DNA from: Thermodesulfobacteriota bacterium
GTDB taxonomy: Bacteria; Desulfobacterota_D; UBA1144; Nemesobacterales; UBA2774
NCBI GenBank assembly: GCA_021604765.1
Contig: BQJP01000020.1
Coordinates: forward strand, 1 to 45,505
Length of the DNA stretch: 45,505 bases
Reading direction: 5' to 3'
The position numbers were made by a program, and so were the translations under genes. Below, piece after piece: positions 27,453 to 36,268 of the stretch. Under the pieces are notes generated by a model that saw nothing but the letters and a program-made list of their open reading frames with translations, did not search any database and was not told where the DNA came from. Each line of letters starts with the position of its first letter. Positions within the stretch are counted from its first letter, which is position 1.

Positions 27453-29864
27453 ATGAAATTCACACTAAACTGGCTAAAAGATTACATAGATTTCGATCTA
27501 TCTCCTGAAGAACTATCCCACAAGCTTACTATGGCTGGGCTTGAGGTAGAAGATGTTATTTATCAGGGGAAAGGTCTTGAAAATGTAATAGCTGCCCAGA
27601 TTACAGAATTAACACCCCATCCGGACGCTGAAAAACTTTCACTCTGCAAGGTCACCGACGGTGAGAACACATATCCTATAGTCTGCGGCGCAAATAACAT
27701 GAAGGCTGGAGACAAAGTTGCTCTTGCAAAAATTGGGGCAAAACTCCCGCCGGGGCCAAAATTTGAGGATGGTCTTAAAATCAAGAAAGCAAAGATCCGG
27801 GGAGAGGTTTCAGAGGGCATGTTATGCGCTGAGAACGAGCTTGGACTTGGAGAAGAGAGTGACGGCATCATCATACTTCCACAATCAGCAAATGTAGGAA
27901 AGGCTATTGTAGATGAGTTGGGTATAAACGACGTAATTTTCGAAGTCGGCATCACTCCAAATCGGCCGGACTGCCTAAGCGTTATAGGAGTTGCTAGAGA
28001 AGTAGCCGCACTAACGGGCAATAGAGTTAAACATCCGGATTCGAAAATCAGTGAAGAAGGCGAGGAAATAAATAACATTGCAAAAGTAGAATTACTTGAT
28101 CCTGGGAAATGTCCGAGATATTCATGCAGGGTCATAAAGAATGTAAAAATCGGTCCTTCCCCAGCCTGGTTAAAAAGAAGACTTGAGGCTTCTGACATTA
28201 GATCAATAAATAACGTTGTTGATATAACAAATTTTATCCTTCTTGAGTACGGGCAACCACTTCATGCTTTTGACTACGACCTGTTGGAAGGCAATAAAAT
28301 TGTAGTAAGAGCAGCTAAAAATGGCGAGACAATTACAACATTAGATAATATCGAGAGAAAACTCGCGGATTCTGATCTTCTAATATGCGACGGGAAAAAA
28401 CCTATTGCTCTAGCTGGCGTAATGGGTGGAGCAAATACCGAAGTATCGGAAAGCACAACAAATGTATTGCTTGAAAGCGCCTACTTTGATCCCACAACTG
28501 TTAGAAAAACTTCAAAATCTACCGGACTCAGATCAGAATCTTCTTATAGGTTTGAAAGAGGCATTAACCCAAATGGTGTTACCAACGCTCTCAATAGAGC
28601 AGCGGAACTAATAAGAGAGTTGGGTGATGGTGAGATTGCGAAGGGTCTGATCGATGAATATCCTTCAATAATTGAGCCCGCTGAGGTAAAAATATCCTTG
28701 GATCGTGCAAATAAATTTCTTGGAACCAATATTAACTCCGATGAATTAATTAAAATAGCAAATGGGCTTGAATTTGAGAACCTGGGATCAGACAAAAATG
28801 ATTTCACATTCCGCATCCCTACTTTCAGAGTCGACATAACAAGAGAAATCGATTTGATTGAAGAAGCTGCAAGACTTCACGGATACGACAATATACCCAC
28901 TACTCTGCCCGCTGTCAGAATGAAATCTGACAATGTAAATATCAACAAATTGGTTCAGGATAAATTCAAAGAGGTCTTTATATCAGCTGGGTTTAATGAG
29001 GTAATTAACTATAGTTTTGAAGATCACGAGTTACTCAGCCTTATAAACAAAACACAAGCGCTCAAAATATTAAATCCACTTACAACAGAAAGCTCGGCAA
29101 TGAGAACAAGCCTTATACCAGGTCTTTTAAAGAATGCCGTTTTAAATTTAAACCATCAGCAAGAAAACTTAAGACTTTTTGAAATAGGCAAAGTATATAT
29201 TCCTATAGAAAACAAAGAATTACCAAATGAGATTAGAAAAATAGCCGCGACGGCAACCGGAACGAGAATGCCGGAATTCTGGGGCAAGAAGGAATTTGAT
29301 TTCTTCGATTTTAAAAGCATCTTGGAAAAGGGTTTTGAATCCCTAATGATATGGGATGATGTCGTATTTCAGGATGCTCAGGAAATCGAATTTCTTCACC
29401 CCGGAAAATCGGCAATGCTTGTAATTGATGACGAAGATATAGGATATGTAGGAGAGATTCATCCGAACTTAAGCGAGAAACTCGATATATCGAAAGGTTT
29501 ATATTTACTGGAAATTGATTTAGACAAGATTGCTTCACTTTCCAGGAAAAAGAAAAAAACATTTAAACCGCTTCCGAAGTTTCCTTCTGTAAGAAGAGAT
29601 ATTGCCTTAATCATAGATGAGTCGATACCTGTTGGAGGCATATTGGAAGAGATAGGAAAATCAGGTTCTTCTTTGATAGAGAATGCTGCTATATTTGACG
29701 TCTATACCGGAGATAATGTAGAAGAAGGCAAGAAGAGTGTTGCGGTATCGCTTCAGTTAAGAGCAAAAGATAAAACTCTGACAGAAGAAGAGATTAATAA
29801 AGCCCAGGAAAAAACACTTAAAAAACTTGGTTTGGCTCTTGGCGCAGAATTACGTACAATATAA
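27453..29864 (+). CDS. pheT: Phenylalanine-tRNA ligase beta subunit
   Basis: Beta chain of the alpha2-beta2 enzyme that charges tRNA-Phe. Domains in order: N-terminal MKFTLNWLKDYIDFDLS, EMAP-type OB fold (about 40-150, with TPHPDAEKLSLCKV), the B3/B4 editing region, the B5 fold (about 405-475), the catalytic-like core, and the C-terminal FDX-ACB anticodon-binding domain (from about 710, PLPKFPSVRRDIALI). Length 803 is typical. Unusually, pheS is not upstream: katG is. The stop is 21 bases before ihfA, so the common pheT-ihfA link is kept. Confidence 0.96.
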   Translation: MKFTLNWLKDYIDFDLSPEELSHKLTMAGLEVEDVIYQGKGLENVIAAQITELTPHPDAEKLSLCKVTDGENTYPIVCGANNMKAGDKVALAKIGAKLPPGPKFEDGLKIKKAKIRGEVSEGMLCAENELGLGEESDGIIILPQSANVGKAIVDELGINDVIFEVGITPNRPDCLSVIGVAREVAALTGNRVKHPDSKISEEGEEINNIAKVELLDPGKCPRYSCRVIKNVKIGPSPAWLKRRLEASDIRSINNVVDITNFILLEYGQPLHAFDYDLLEGNKIVVRAAKNGETITTLDNIERKLADSDLLICDGKKPIALAGVMGGANTEVSESTTNVLLESAYFDPTTVRKTSKSTGLRSESSYRFERGINPNGVTNALNRAAELIRELGDGEIAKGLIDEYPSIIEPAEVKISLDRANKFLGTNINSDELIKIANGLEFENLGSDKNDFTFRIPTFRVDITREIDLIEEAARLHGYDNIPTTLPAVRMKSDNVNINKLVQDKFKEVFISAGFNEVINYSFEDHELLSLINKTQALKILNPLTTESSAMRTSLIPGLLKNAVLNLNHQQENLRLFEIGKVYIPIENKELPNEIRKIAATATGTRMPEFWGKKEFDFFDFKSILEKGFESLMIWDDVVFQDAQEIEFLHPGKSAMLVIDDEDIGYVGEIHPNLSEKLDISKGLYLLEIDLDKIASLSRKKKKTFKPLPKFPSVRRDIALIIDESIPVGGILEEIGKSGSSLIENAAIFDVYTGDNVEEGKKSVAVSLQLRAKDKTLTEEEINKAQEKTLKKLGLALGAELRTI

Positions 29865-29885
29865 AAATTACAGCGAGGTATAGAG

Positions 29886-30170
29886 ATGACAAAAAAAGAA
29901 CTTGCAGATGTAATTCATACGAAAATTGGATTATCAAAAAGGGAGTCGGCTGAGATTGTTGAATTCTTTTTTGATGTTACCAAAGAGAGGTTGGCTAAAG
30001 GTGAGGGAATAAAGCTTCCGAGATTCGGCAGCTTTAGAGTACAGAACCGTAAAGCCAGAAAAGGGAGAAATCCTGCAACTGGCGAAACTATCGAGATTGC
30101 CGAGAGAAAAGCCGTTGTTTTTAAACCAAGCAGATTCCTCCGCGATTCTATCGATAAACATACAGACTAA
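29886..30170 (+). CDS. ihfA: Integration host factor alpha subunit
   Basis: Small DNA-bending protein of the HU/IHF fold, 94 residues. It starts MTKKELADVIHTKIGLSKRE. The beta-arm region KLPRFGSFRVQNRKARKGRN with NPATGETIEI is the DNA-intercalating arm with its conserved Pro, and FKPSRFLRDSI closes the protein. IHF-alpha is favoured over HU by the GIKLPRFGSFRVQNR stretch and by position after pheT. GAGG lies seven bases before the ATG. No ihfB is in the window. Confidence 0.9.
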   Translation: MTKKELADVIHTKIGLSKRESAEIVEFFFDVTKERLAKGEGIKLPRFGSFRVQNRKARKGRNPATGETIEIAERKAVVFKPSRFLRDSIDKHTD

Positions 30171-30173
30171 TGT

Positions 30174-30842
30174 ATGAAACATATCTATAATTTTTTTAGG
30201 CAGAATATCCTTACGGGGATATTGGTCACCATACCATTTGCGTTAACTATATTTGTACTATACAAGCTTGGAACTTGGATAATTGGGCTTGTAAGTGCAG
30301 CACCTAATAAATTTATTGGTGAACTCCTCAATCAACAGAACCCTTTAGTATCCCAAAGCATTTTATTTGCAATCGGACTAGTAGGAGCAATCCTGATTGT
30401 CCTTGTTGTGGGAGCGGTTGCAAGAAACATACTAGGACGAAAGCTAGTTGGATTCGGTGAATATCTTATCAACAAAATTCCTCTTGCTAGGACTGTATAT
30501 ACTGCCACTAAGCAAATAATAGAGACTGTCATGGGAGGAGGAGGAATGAAGAACCTAAAGAGGGTTGCAATGATCGAGTACCCTCGGAAGGGAATTTATT
30601 CAATAGGATTTATTACGAGTACGATAGAAGACGGAAAACATCACAATAAGTCTGGAAGAAAGCTTGTTAGTATTTTTGTGCCCACCACACCCAACCCTAC
30701 CAGCGGGTACTATATTATGCTTCCGGAAGAAGATATAAAAGAGCTATCAATTTCGGTAGAGGACGCATTCAGGATCATCATGTCTGCGGGTCTCGCCACA
30801 AACAATATAGAAGATGCTGGACAGGGTAACAAAGACACTTAA
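30174..30842 (+). CDS. DUF502 family membrane protein, 222 aa
   Basis: Inner-membrane protein with a hydrophobic hairpin at the N-terminus (residues about 11-35 and 58-85) and a soluble C-terminal domain. Family marks are TGILVTIPFALTIFVLY near residue 13, GRKLVGFGEYLINKIPLARTVYTATKQ in the middle and FVPTTPNPTSGYYIMLP. The function of DUF502 is not established. It begins three bases after the ihfA stop and its end overlaps tilS by 29 bases, so all are in one operon. Confidence 0.85.
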   Translation: MKHIYNFFRQNILTGILVTIPFALTIFVLYKLGTWIIGLVSAAPNKFIGELLNQQNPLVSQSILFAIGLVGAILIVLVVGAVARNILGRKLVGFGEYLINKIPLARTVYTATKQIIETVMGGGGMKNLKRVAMIEYPRKGIYSIGFITSTIEDGKHHNKSGRKLVSIFVPTTPNPTSGYYIMLPEEDIKELSISVEDAFRIIMSAGLATNNIEDAGQGNKDT

Positions 30843-32184
30843 AAAATATAAAATGCTCACGCAAGGTGAGAAAGTAGTGCTTGGAGTCTCCGGGGGCGCA
30901 GACTCAATAGCCATGCTCTACGCATTAAATGAATTAATCGAGTATGGTCTTGAACTTATTGTTGCTCACTTAAATCACGGCATAAGAGGCGATGAGGCAA
31001 AAAGAGACGCCGACTTCGTAAAGGAAACAGCCAGGGCGCTGGGACTTACCTATGTATATGGTGAAGTTGATGCTTTGAAATACAAAGAAGAATTTCAGCT
31101 TTCCACTGAAGATGCAGCGAGAACCCTAAGATATAAATTTTTTGATCAAGTACTGGCAAAACACTATGCTACTAAGTTAGCCACTGCCCATACGCTGGAT
31201 GATCAGGCGGAGACTGTCTTGATGAGATTAATTAGAGGAAGCGGATCAAAAGGCCTATCAGGAATTCCACCCGTTTCAAAGAATATTATAAGACCGTTGA
31301 TTGAAACAAGCCGCTTAGAAATTGAGGGATACCTCAAGGCTAAGAATATTTCCTGGATCAATGATTCTTCAAATGATTCAAAGGAATTTCTTAGAAACAA
31401 AATCAGACATGATCTACTCTCTGAGCTTGAAACCTACAACCCTCAGATAAAACAAACTCTATCTAGAACTGCAGATATCTTAAGATCCGAGGAAGAGTTC
31501 ATTTCCAAAGAAGCATATAAACATTTTGACAATGTATTTAGCGCAAACAAATTAGAGCTGGTCGGAAATTTAAATGATTATCGTAACATCGAACAAACTC
31601 TAAGATTCTCATTGCTCAGACTCGCAATTGAGAAACAAAATAGTAGTTTGAAGAATATCTCTTCGACTCACATAGTTTCAGCAGATGATTTTTTATTGTC
31701 AGAATCAGTATCTGGTGAGGTTGAGCTTCCCGAAGATACAGTTATTGCTAAGGGCTACAATACTTTTCTGTTAACCAGGAGAGCTGAGCTTGAACGTGAA
31801 TTTTCATATGCGATACAGTCGCCCGGAAAATGGAGCTTCCCTGAATTTGAGGTTGAGGTTTCAATTCTTAAAACTGATACTCTCGACGAAGACAATGAAA
31901 GTGTGGCATATTTTGATCTTCAATTAGTTGAGTTTCCTATGGAAGTGAGAAACTTTAGACCAGGTGATCGGTTTTCTCCACTCGGGATGACTGCATCTAA
32001 AAAACTCCAGGACTACTTTACTGATATAAAACTTCCACAGTTCCTAAGATCAAGAGCGCCAATATTCCTCTCTAAGGGCGAAATCATCTGGATTGGCGGT
32101 ATCAGGATCGATAATCGTTTTAAAGTTACAGACAGAAAAAGGGAAGTATTAATGATGAAACTAATCAGACCAAGCTGGTCTTAA
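30814..32184 (+). CDS. tilS: tRNA(Ile)-lysidine synthetase
   Basis: Attaches lysine to C34 of the AUA-reading tRNA-Ile, switching both its codon and its amino acid identity. The PP-loop VSGGADSIAML is at about residues 25-35; further family segments are AHLNHGIRGDEA, TAHTLDDQAETVLMRLIRGSG and FLRNKIRHDLL. The C-terminal TilS domain starts near FRPGDRFSPLGM, giving the full 456-residue two-domain form. It overlaps DUF502 by 29 bases, which suggests coupled translation. Confidence 0.93.
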   Translation: MLDRVTKTLKKYKMLTQGEKVVLGVSGGADSIAMLYALNELIEYGLELIVAHLNHGIRGDEAKRDADFVKETARALGLTYVYGEVDALKYKEEFQLSTEDAARTLRYKFFDQVLAKHYATKLATAHTLDDQAETVLMRLIRGSGSKGLSGIPPVSKNIIRPLIETSRLEIEGYLKAKNISWINDSSNDSKEFLRNKIRHDLLSELETYNPQIKQTLSRTADILRSEEEFISKEAYKHFDNVFSANKLELVGNLNDYRNIEQTLRFSLLRLAIEKQNSSLKNISSTHIVSADDFLLSESVSGEVELPEDTVIAKGYNTFLLTRRAELEREFSYAIQSPGKWSFPEFEVEVSILKTDTLDEDNESVAYFDLQLVEFPMEVRNFRPGDRFSPLGMTASKKLQDYFTDIKLPQFLRSRAPIFLSKGEIIWIGGIRIDNRFKVTDRKREVLMMKLIRPSWS

Positions 32185-32199
32185 AAGTTCTTTTTAAGA
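32179..32199. terminator. AT-rich hairpin spanning the convergent tilS and ROK stops
   Basis: TCTTAAAA and TTTTAAGA form a perfect eight-base stem around a five-base loop. It contains the stop codons of both genes. The stem is weak (mostly A-T), so terminator activity is uncertain. Confidence 0.35.
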
Positions 32200-33153
32200 G
32201 TTGTTGTGTAAAGCTAAATATACCGATCCTAATATCCCTGCATCATCTTTGAGTAACCCCTTTTTGATTTTTGCTCTTTGCATTGGAGCGCGAAAAGCCC
32301 TTTTCTTAGCTTCTCCAATTGTAGTGTTAATAAATAAGTCCCAAGCGTTTGATACCCCTCCCCCTATCACAACCATCTCAATATTTAAGAGATTAACAAG
32401 ATCGGCAATCCCTATTCCCAAAGCTGTTCCGACTTCCTTCCAAATACTAAGTGAGAACTTATCTCCTGAAGTTGCAGCCTCCATTACAATTCTTGGTATA
32501 TCTTCAATATGCGTATTCTCGGTCGTTTCTCTAAGTACAGTATTCAAATGTTTATCTTCAAGCCCTTCATGAACCATTCTTCTAATCGCTGTAGCTGAAG
32601 CATAGCTTTCTAGACAACCATAGTTGCCACAGTTACAAAGCGCTCCCTCAGGATAGATTGTAATATGACCTATTTCCCCTGCCATACCATCAGCTCCTGT
32701 CCATAGCTTGCCGTCTAAAACAATCCCTCCTCCAACACCTGTACCCAGAGTGACCATTATCATAGAATTTACGTCCTTAGCAGCCCCCATCCACCACTCA
32801 CCCACTGCAGCGCTATTCGCGTCGTTCTCTATAACTAAGTTTAAATCTGATCCAAGCTTTTCATTGAGCACAGATCTTAAAGGATAGTTATCAACATTCA
32901 TTATATTTGGGGCTTGAGTAATAATCCCTGTTTTAGAATCTATAATTCCAGGAATCCCTATCCCTATGTTCGCTACTTTCTCTCCTTTACTAATATCGGC
33001 AATAAAACTAGTTAAGTTTTCGATGAGTTTATCAATTCCTTGATCAGCCTCGGATGAAATTTTCGCCCTTTTGAGGATATTACCTTCGCTATCTACAAGT
33101 GCGCCTCTTAAATTAGTGCCTCCAATATCAATTCCAATTATGTTATCAGCCAT
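32194..33153 (-). CDS. ROK-family sugar kinase, probable glucokinase
   Basis: Phosphorylates a hexose with ATP, most likely glucose. The N-terminal phosphate loop IGIDIGGTNLRGALVD, GIGIPGIID, the substrate segment VIENDANSAAVGEWW, GTGVGGGIVLDG and the ROK zinc site CNCGNYGCLESYAS (about 175-188) are all present. Length 319 is typical, and there is no N-terminal helix-turn-helix, so this is an enzyme rather than a ROK repressor. N-acetyl-sugar or mannose kinases are alternatives. It is a single gene with a good promoter at 33192-33220. Confidence 0.88.
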   Translation of the reverse strand: MADNIIGIDIGGTNLRGALVDSEGNILKRAKISSEADQGIDKLIENLTSFIADISKGEKVANIGIGIPGIIDSKTGIITQAPNIMNVDNYPLRSVLNEKLGSDLNLVIENDANSAAVGEWWMGAAKDVNSMIMVTLGTGVGGGIVLDGKLWTGADGMAGEIGHITIYPEGALCNCGNYGCLESYASATAIRRMVHEGLEDKHLNTVLRETTENTHIEDIPRIVMEAATSGDKFSLSIWKEVGTALGIGIADLVNLLNIEMVVIGGGVSNAWDLFINTTIGEAKKRAFRAPMQRAKIKKGLLKDDAGILGSVYLALHNNS

Positions 33154-33191
33154 AGTTATTCCTTTTCATGTTATAATTTCCTTCTCAATAA

Positions 33192-33220
33192 ATATTACTA
33201 AGTGCCGGAAGACTAAACAA
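33192..33220 (-). promoter_or_regulatory. Promoter of the ROK kinase gene
   Basis: Minus-strand TTGTTT, 17-base spacer, TAATAT, giving a leader of about 30 bases before the ATG at 33153. Confidence 0.55.
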
Positions 33221-33232
33221 TAATATTAGATT

Positions 33233-34138
33233 ATGCCAATTAAAAATAAGATACTTTGTTTCGAAAGTTCGCTAAATGCAAACGAGGAGATGTATGGAAC
33301 CGCTCCTAGAGCAGATGTCTGGTTCTTACTCGAATATAGAGGACATTGGTCGGGTAGTGCATTTAAAGACAGTAAAATACCCAAAAAGGTAAAGTCCTAT
33401 TTAAATAAGGCAATTAAACCTGTAAAGAATTCCCGTTTGCAGGTTATAAAAAAACAAAGAAACTCTGATCAACACCTGAAGTTTTATATTGCAGTAACTG
33501 AAGAAAAGAACCCGAGATTATATGAGTTTAAGATTAATAACTACGAAGAGCTACTATCACTGAACATAAAAAAGGTTTTAAAATCAGATAAACACCTATC
33601 TGATGACAAAATATATATCATCTGTACAAATGGGGAATACGATATTTGCTGCGGCAAATTTGGCATGCCGGTATATCTTGATATTACCAAAGGAAAGTAC
33701 GAACCTCAAACTTGGGAAGCAAATCATATCGGTGGGCATAGGTTTGCTTCTACCTTTGTATGCCTTCCACATGGTTTAGTTTATGGTCGTGTTAGAGAAG
33801 GAAAGGTCGCGGAACAGCTGATTAAACAGTACGAAAGCGGTGAAGTTAATCTGACAAGCTACCGGGGTCGTTCATGTCATTCAAGTGAAGTGCAGGCAGC
33901 AGAATACTATTTGAGAAAAGAAACCGGGATTACAGAAATTTCAAATCTAAGCTTCAAAAGCTCTAAGAATAATGACAAGAAGTATAATATTAAATTTGTA
34001 TCACCATTGGATGAAGCAGTCTATAGAATTAAGCTTAGGCAGGATAAAAATGCAGTTAAAATTATCAAAAGCTGTGGAGAAAAGAATTCTTATATTCCAG
34101 AGTTTAGGCTTCTAAACTACAATAAAATTCAAGATTAA
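33233..34138 (+). CDS. Sucrase/ferredoxin-like (Suc_Fer) family protein, 301 aa
   Basis: Member of the thioredoxin-like [2Fe-2S] ferredoxin family misnamed 'sucrase'. Visible conserved residues are C131 in ICTNGEYDICCGKFG, with C139 and C140, and H165, GGHR (167-170) and C177 in FVCLPHGLVYGRV. The early FESSLNANEEMYGTAPRADV segment is also typical. A redox or electron-transfer role is plausible but unproven. There is no Shine-Dalgarno; TAATAT at 33221-33226 ends six bases before the ATG, so the message may be leaderless. Its 3' end overlaps the convergent MscS gene by four bases. Confidence 0.82.
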   Translation: MPIKNKILCFESSLNANEEMYGTAPRADVWFLLEYRGHWSGSAFKDSKIPKKVKSYLNKAIKPVKNSRLQVIKKQRNSDQHLKFYIAVTEEKNPRLYEFKINNYEELLSLNIKKVLKSDKHLSDDKIYIICTNGEYDICCGKFGMPVYLDITKGKYEPQTWEANHIGGHRFASTFVCLPHGLVYGRVREGKVAEQLIKQYESGEVNLTSYRGRSCHSSEVQAAEYYLRKETGITEISNLSFKSSKNNDKKYNIKFVSPLDEAVYRIKLRQDKNAVKIIKSCGEKNSYIPEFRLLNYNKIQD

Positions 34139-34986
34139 CTATTTGATTTATATTTTCTTAAAAATCTCTTAAGTATTGCCTGCTCTCTATTCCATTTTTC
34201 TGAAAACGGTGTTGGAAATCGCAAGACGAGATCAATTTCATTAGGTTCAGGCAGTTCTATAGCCACCCTCGGTTCGACAGTAGAATGAGCAATGTTTATT
34301 TTGTAACGAAGTGAATCAAAGTGAGTTCTTGCATGGCTTAGATAATCCTCACATTCAGTATTCGCTACTTCTAACAATATTTCCTCGGCCTTTTCCCATT
34401 CGTCATCTGTAGTCATCGGTATGGTTAATGTATGAAGGATATATTCCTTCATATAGGATTCATTAATTAGAGGTGATAAAAGAAAAGTGCTATTAGGAAT
34501 AGTAATTGAACGGCCTGAGAATAGGTTTGATCTCTTACCCGGTCCAAGTTCCTGTATTGTGGTGGATAAAAAATTATGATCCAGAACTACTCCTCTCATG
34601 CCATTAATCTCTATATAATCTCCTACAGTGTATGCATTTGTGGCAGATCTGAATATTTCCCAATTAGCGCTGGATATAACTTCTTTAAAAGCAAATACTA
34701 TAGCAAAACCTAATGCTACAAATGACAGCGCAAGGGCATGTATTTCTTTTGACCATATGAAAATTACACCGATGACAAAAACAAAGATCATCAAGTTTCT
34801 TATATGAATAGCTCTTCTCTTTCTTATTTCAAAAGCAAGGCGTGTTTGAGAAGAAAATATGCGAATCATTAAAGTTTTAAATAACATAACCCCTATAAAA
34901 AGGAGTAGTGTTGTAATTATATCAAGCACTAAGGTATCTGACACCTGTGGAAGAAAACTCTTTATTTCGTCAATGAACTTGTCCAT
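34135..34986 (-). CDS. MscS-family mechanosensitive ion channel, 283 aa
   Basis: Inner-membrane channel that opens under membrane tension to release solutes in osmotic downshock. Hydrophobic segments lie at about residues 17-40, 62-80 and 83-108, the last being the pore-lining helix; the beta domain follows, with YTVGDYIEINGMRGVVLDH and ITIPNSTFLLSPLIN. Length is near E. coli MscS (286). The pore helix here is less Gly/Ala rich than in E. coli MscS, so gating may differ. GGGGA lies about nine bases before the ATG. It is 27 bases downstream of the small nitroreductase and probably co-transcribed. Confidence 0.83.
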   Translation of the reverse strand: MDKFIDEIKSFLPQVSDTLVLDIITTLLLFIGVMLFKTLMIRIFSSQTRLAFEIRKRRAIHIRNLMIFVFVIGVIFIWSKEIHALALSFVALGFAIVFAFKEVISSANWEIFRSATNAYTVGDYIEINGMRGVVLDHNFLSTTIQELGPGKRSNLFSGRSITIPNSTFLLSPLINESYMKEYILHTLTIPMTTDDEWEKAEEILLEVANTECEDYLSHARTHFDSLRYKINIAHSTVEPRVAIELPEPNEIDLVLRFPTPFSEKWNREQAILKRFLRKYKSNS

Positions 34987-35013
34987 ATATAGTTCCCCTT
35001 AAATGAAATAGAG

Positions 35014-35520
35014 TTATAAGCTATTTCCATAACTATTTAGATGAAATACTTGTTCTGGATCTTTTCTAAACTTAACAGAATTTGTTAATCTCTCATCAAA
35101 ATATCCAAAAGGTAAAACTGTAAGAATATTCAATTTGTCAGGAATATTTAAATAATTCTTAAGACTTTTCTCCTCAAGTCTTCCAATCCAGCATGTTCCA
35201 AGCTTATGACTCCATGCGGTTAAAGCCATATTCTGAACTGCTCTGGTGCTGTCTATCTCATGCCATTTGGACGCTGGATATGTAACAACAACTACTGCAA
35301 AATCAACTTGAGAAATGAAGCTGCCGCTTAAGCAATATTTTTTCATCTCTTTTAATTTAGATTTGTCTCTTATCAATATAAACTGCCACGGCTGATCATT
35401 ATGGGCGCTTGGAGCTAACCTACCTGCTTCAAGTACTTCCATAATAACTTCTTCCGGAACTTCCTTATCAATATAGCTCCGTATAGAACTAAGAGTTGAT
35501 ACGCAATCAAATACTTCCAT
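35014..35520 (-). CDS. Small nitroreductase-family protein, 168 aa
   Basis: FMN-binding oxidoreductase fold in its minimal form. The N-terminal Arg motif is STLSSIRSYIDKEVPEE, with one Arg rather than the usual pair. LEAGRLAPSAHNDQPWQFIL (about 30-49) is the flavin-contacting segment, and AVQNMALTAWSHKLGTCWIG the central helix. The substrate is unknown. It begins an apparent two-gene unit with the MscS channel and is divergent from the DUF5752 gene across an 82-base gap. Confidence 0.82.
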   Translation of the reverse strand: MEVFDCVSTLSSIRSYIDKEVPEEVIMEVLEAGRLAPSAHNDQPWQFILIRDKSKLKEMKKYCLSGSFISQVDFAVVVVTYPASKWHEIDSTRAVQNMALTAWSHKLGTCWIGRLEEKSLKNYLNIPDKLNILTVLPFGYFDERLTNSVKFRKDPEQVFHLNSYGNSL

Positions 35521-35561
35521 TTCTGTCTCCTATATTGTTTTTATTAATTGATCAAGAACCA

Positions 35562-35589
35562 TTGAGTATTAGAAAAAAGACTCTATACT
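35562..35589 (+). promoter_or_regulatory. Promoter of the DUF5752-treT pair
   Basis: TTGAGT, 16-base spacer, TATACT. The predicted start is only about seven bases before the ATG at 35603, too short for a normal ribosome-binding site. Confidence 0.55.
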
Positions 35590-35602
35590 TACGTCTCTAA
35601 TT

Positions 35603-36268
35603 ATGACTTCTAAAAACAAAAATATACAGACTATGCAGGTAAAAGATTGTGAAATCTTAAACATCGCCACAGCAGTTCGAGCACAAAACCTTAAAGAATT
35701 AAGGGATGAGCTCAAGACAATTCATCCAGAATCTATCTACTATCATTTCTGGGCTAGCAAGTTACGCCCGGCTTTTGAGAAGCCGGAATATAACAATGAT
35801 TTTGCTACTTGGGCCTATAAGAACCTACATAACAATATGCTGGCTGAACGTCTGAGCTTAATTAATCCGGGAATGTTTTCTAATATTGAGGATCTAAGAT
35901 CTAAATTAGTTGAAGTGATAGAATCGACATTGCAACAAGATCCATCTGTTGAGAACAGTAAGGAAAGTGAGCAATTTCAATTTACCAGAGCGGATATGAT
36001 ACTATTTAATTCGGAATTTTCTGTGTCTAAACCCGAAGAGCTAACCACATTAATTCCGACACTCCCCCTCGGGAGTATATATTTTCATTTCATCGAATCT
36101 AAAAACGGGCCCGAAGATATTAATACTTTTGTTTCAAGCGCAGGAGTTGATTATTCTGAATTAAGCGTTCAGTTATCTATACTTGATCCTTACTACTTTA
36201 CTTTAACAGAGCTGCGATCAAGAGCTTCTAAAATATTCAAAGACTTTTTCCAAGGAGCAAAAATATGA
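35603..36268 (+). CDS. DUF5752-like protein with two internal repeats, 221 aa
   Basis: Cytosolic protein made of two copies of a domain of about 95 residues. The first contains PESIYYHFWASKLRP, then LSLINPGMFSNIEDLRSKL; the second contains LGSIYFHFIESKNGP, then LSILDPYYFTLTELRSRA. The order and spacing are the same in both. I recall DUF5752 as the likely family and as a companion of trehalose-type glycosyltransferases, but its biochemical role is not established. The stop overlaps the treT start (ATGA), so the products are made together and may interact. There is no Shine-Dalgarno and a very short leader. Confidence 0.72.
   Translation: MTSKNKNIQTMQVKDCEILNIATAVRAQNLKELRDELKTIHPESIYYHFWASKLRPAFEKPEYNNDFATWAYKNLHNNMLAERLSLINPGMFSNIEDLRSKLVEVIESTLQQDPSVENSKESEQFQFTRADMILFNSEFSVSKPEELTTLIPTLPLGSIYFHFIESKNGPEDINTFVSSAGVDYSELSVQLSILDPYYFTLTELRSRASKIFKDFFQGAKI

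Noticed and set aside
27563-28198. Long minus-strand open frame opposite pheT
   Set aside because: It is a mirror of the pheT coding frame, has no start signals, and its composition is not that of a protein family I know. The same applies to the antisense frame at 2455-2931.
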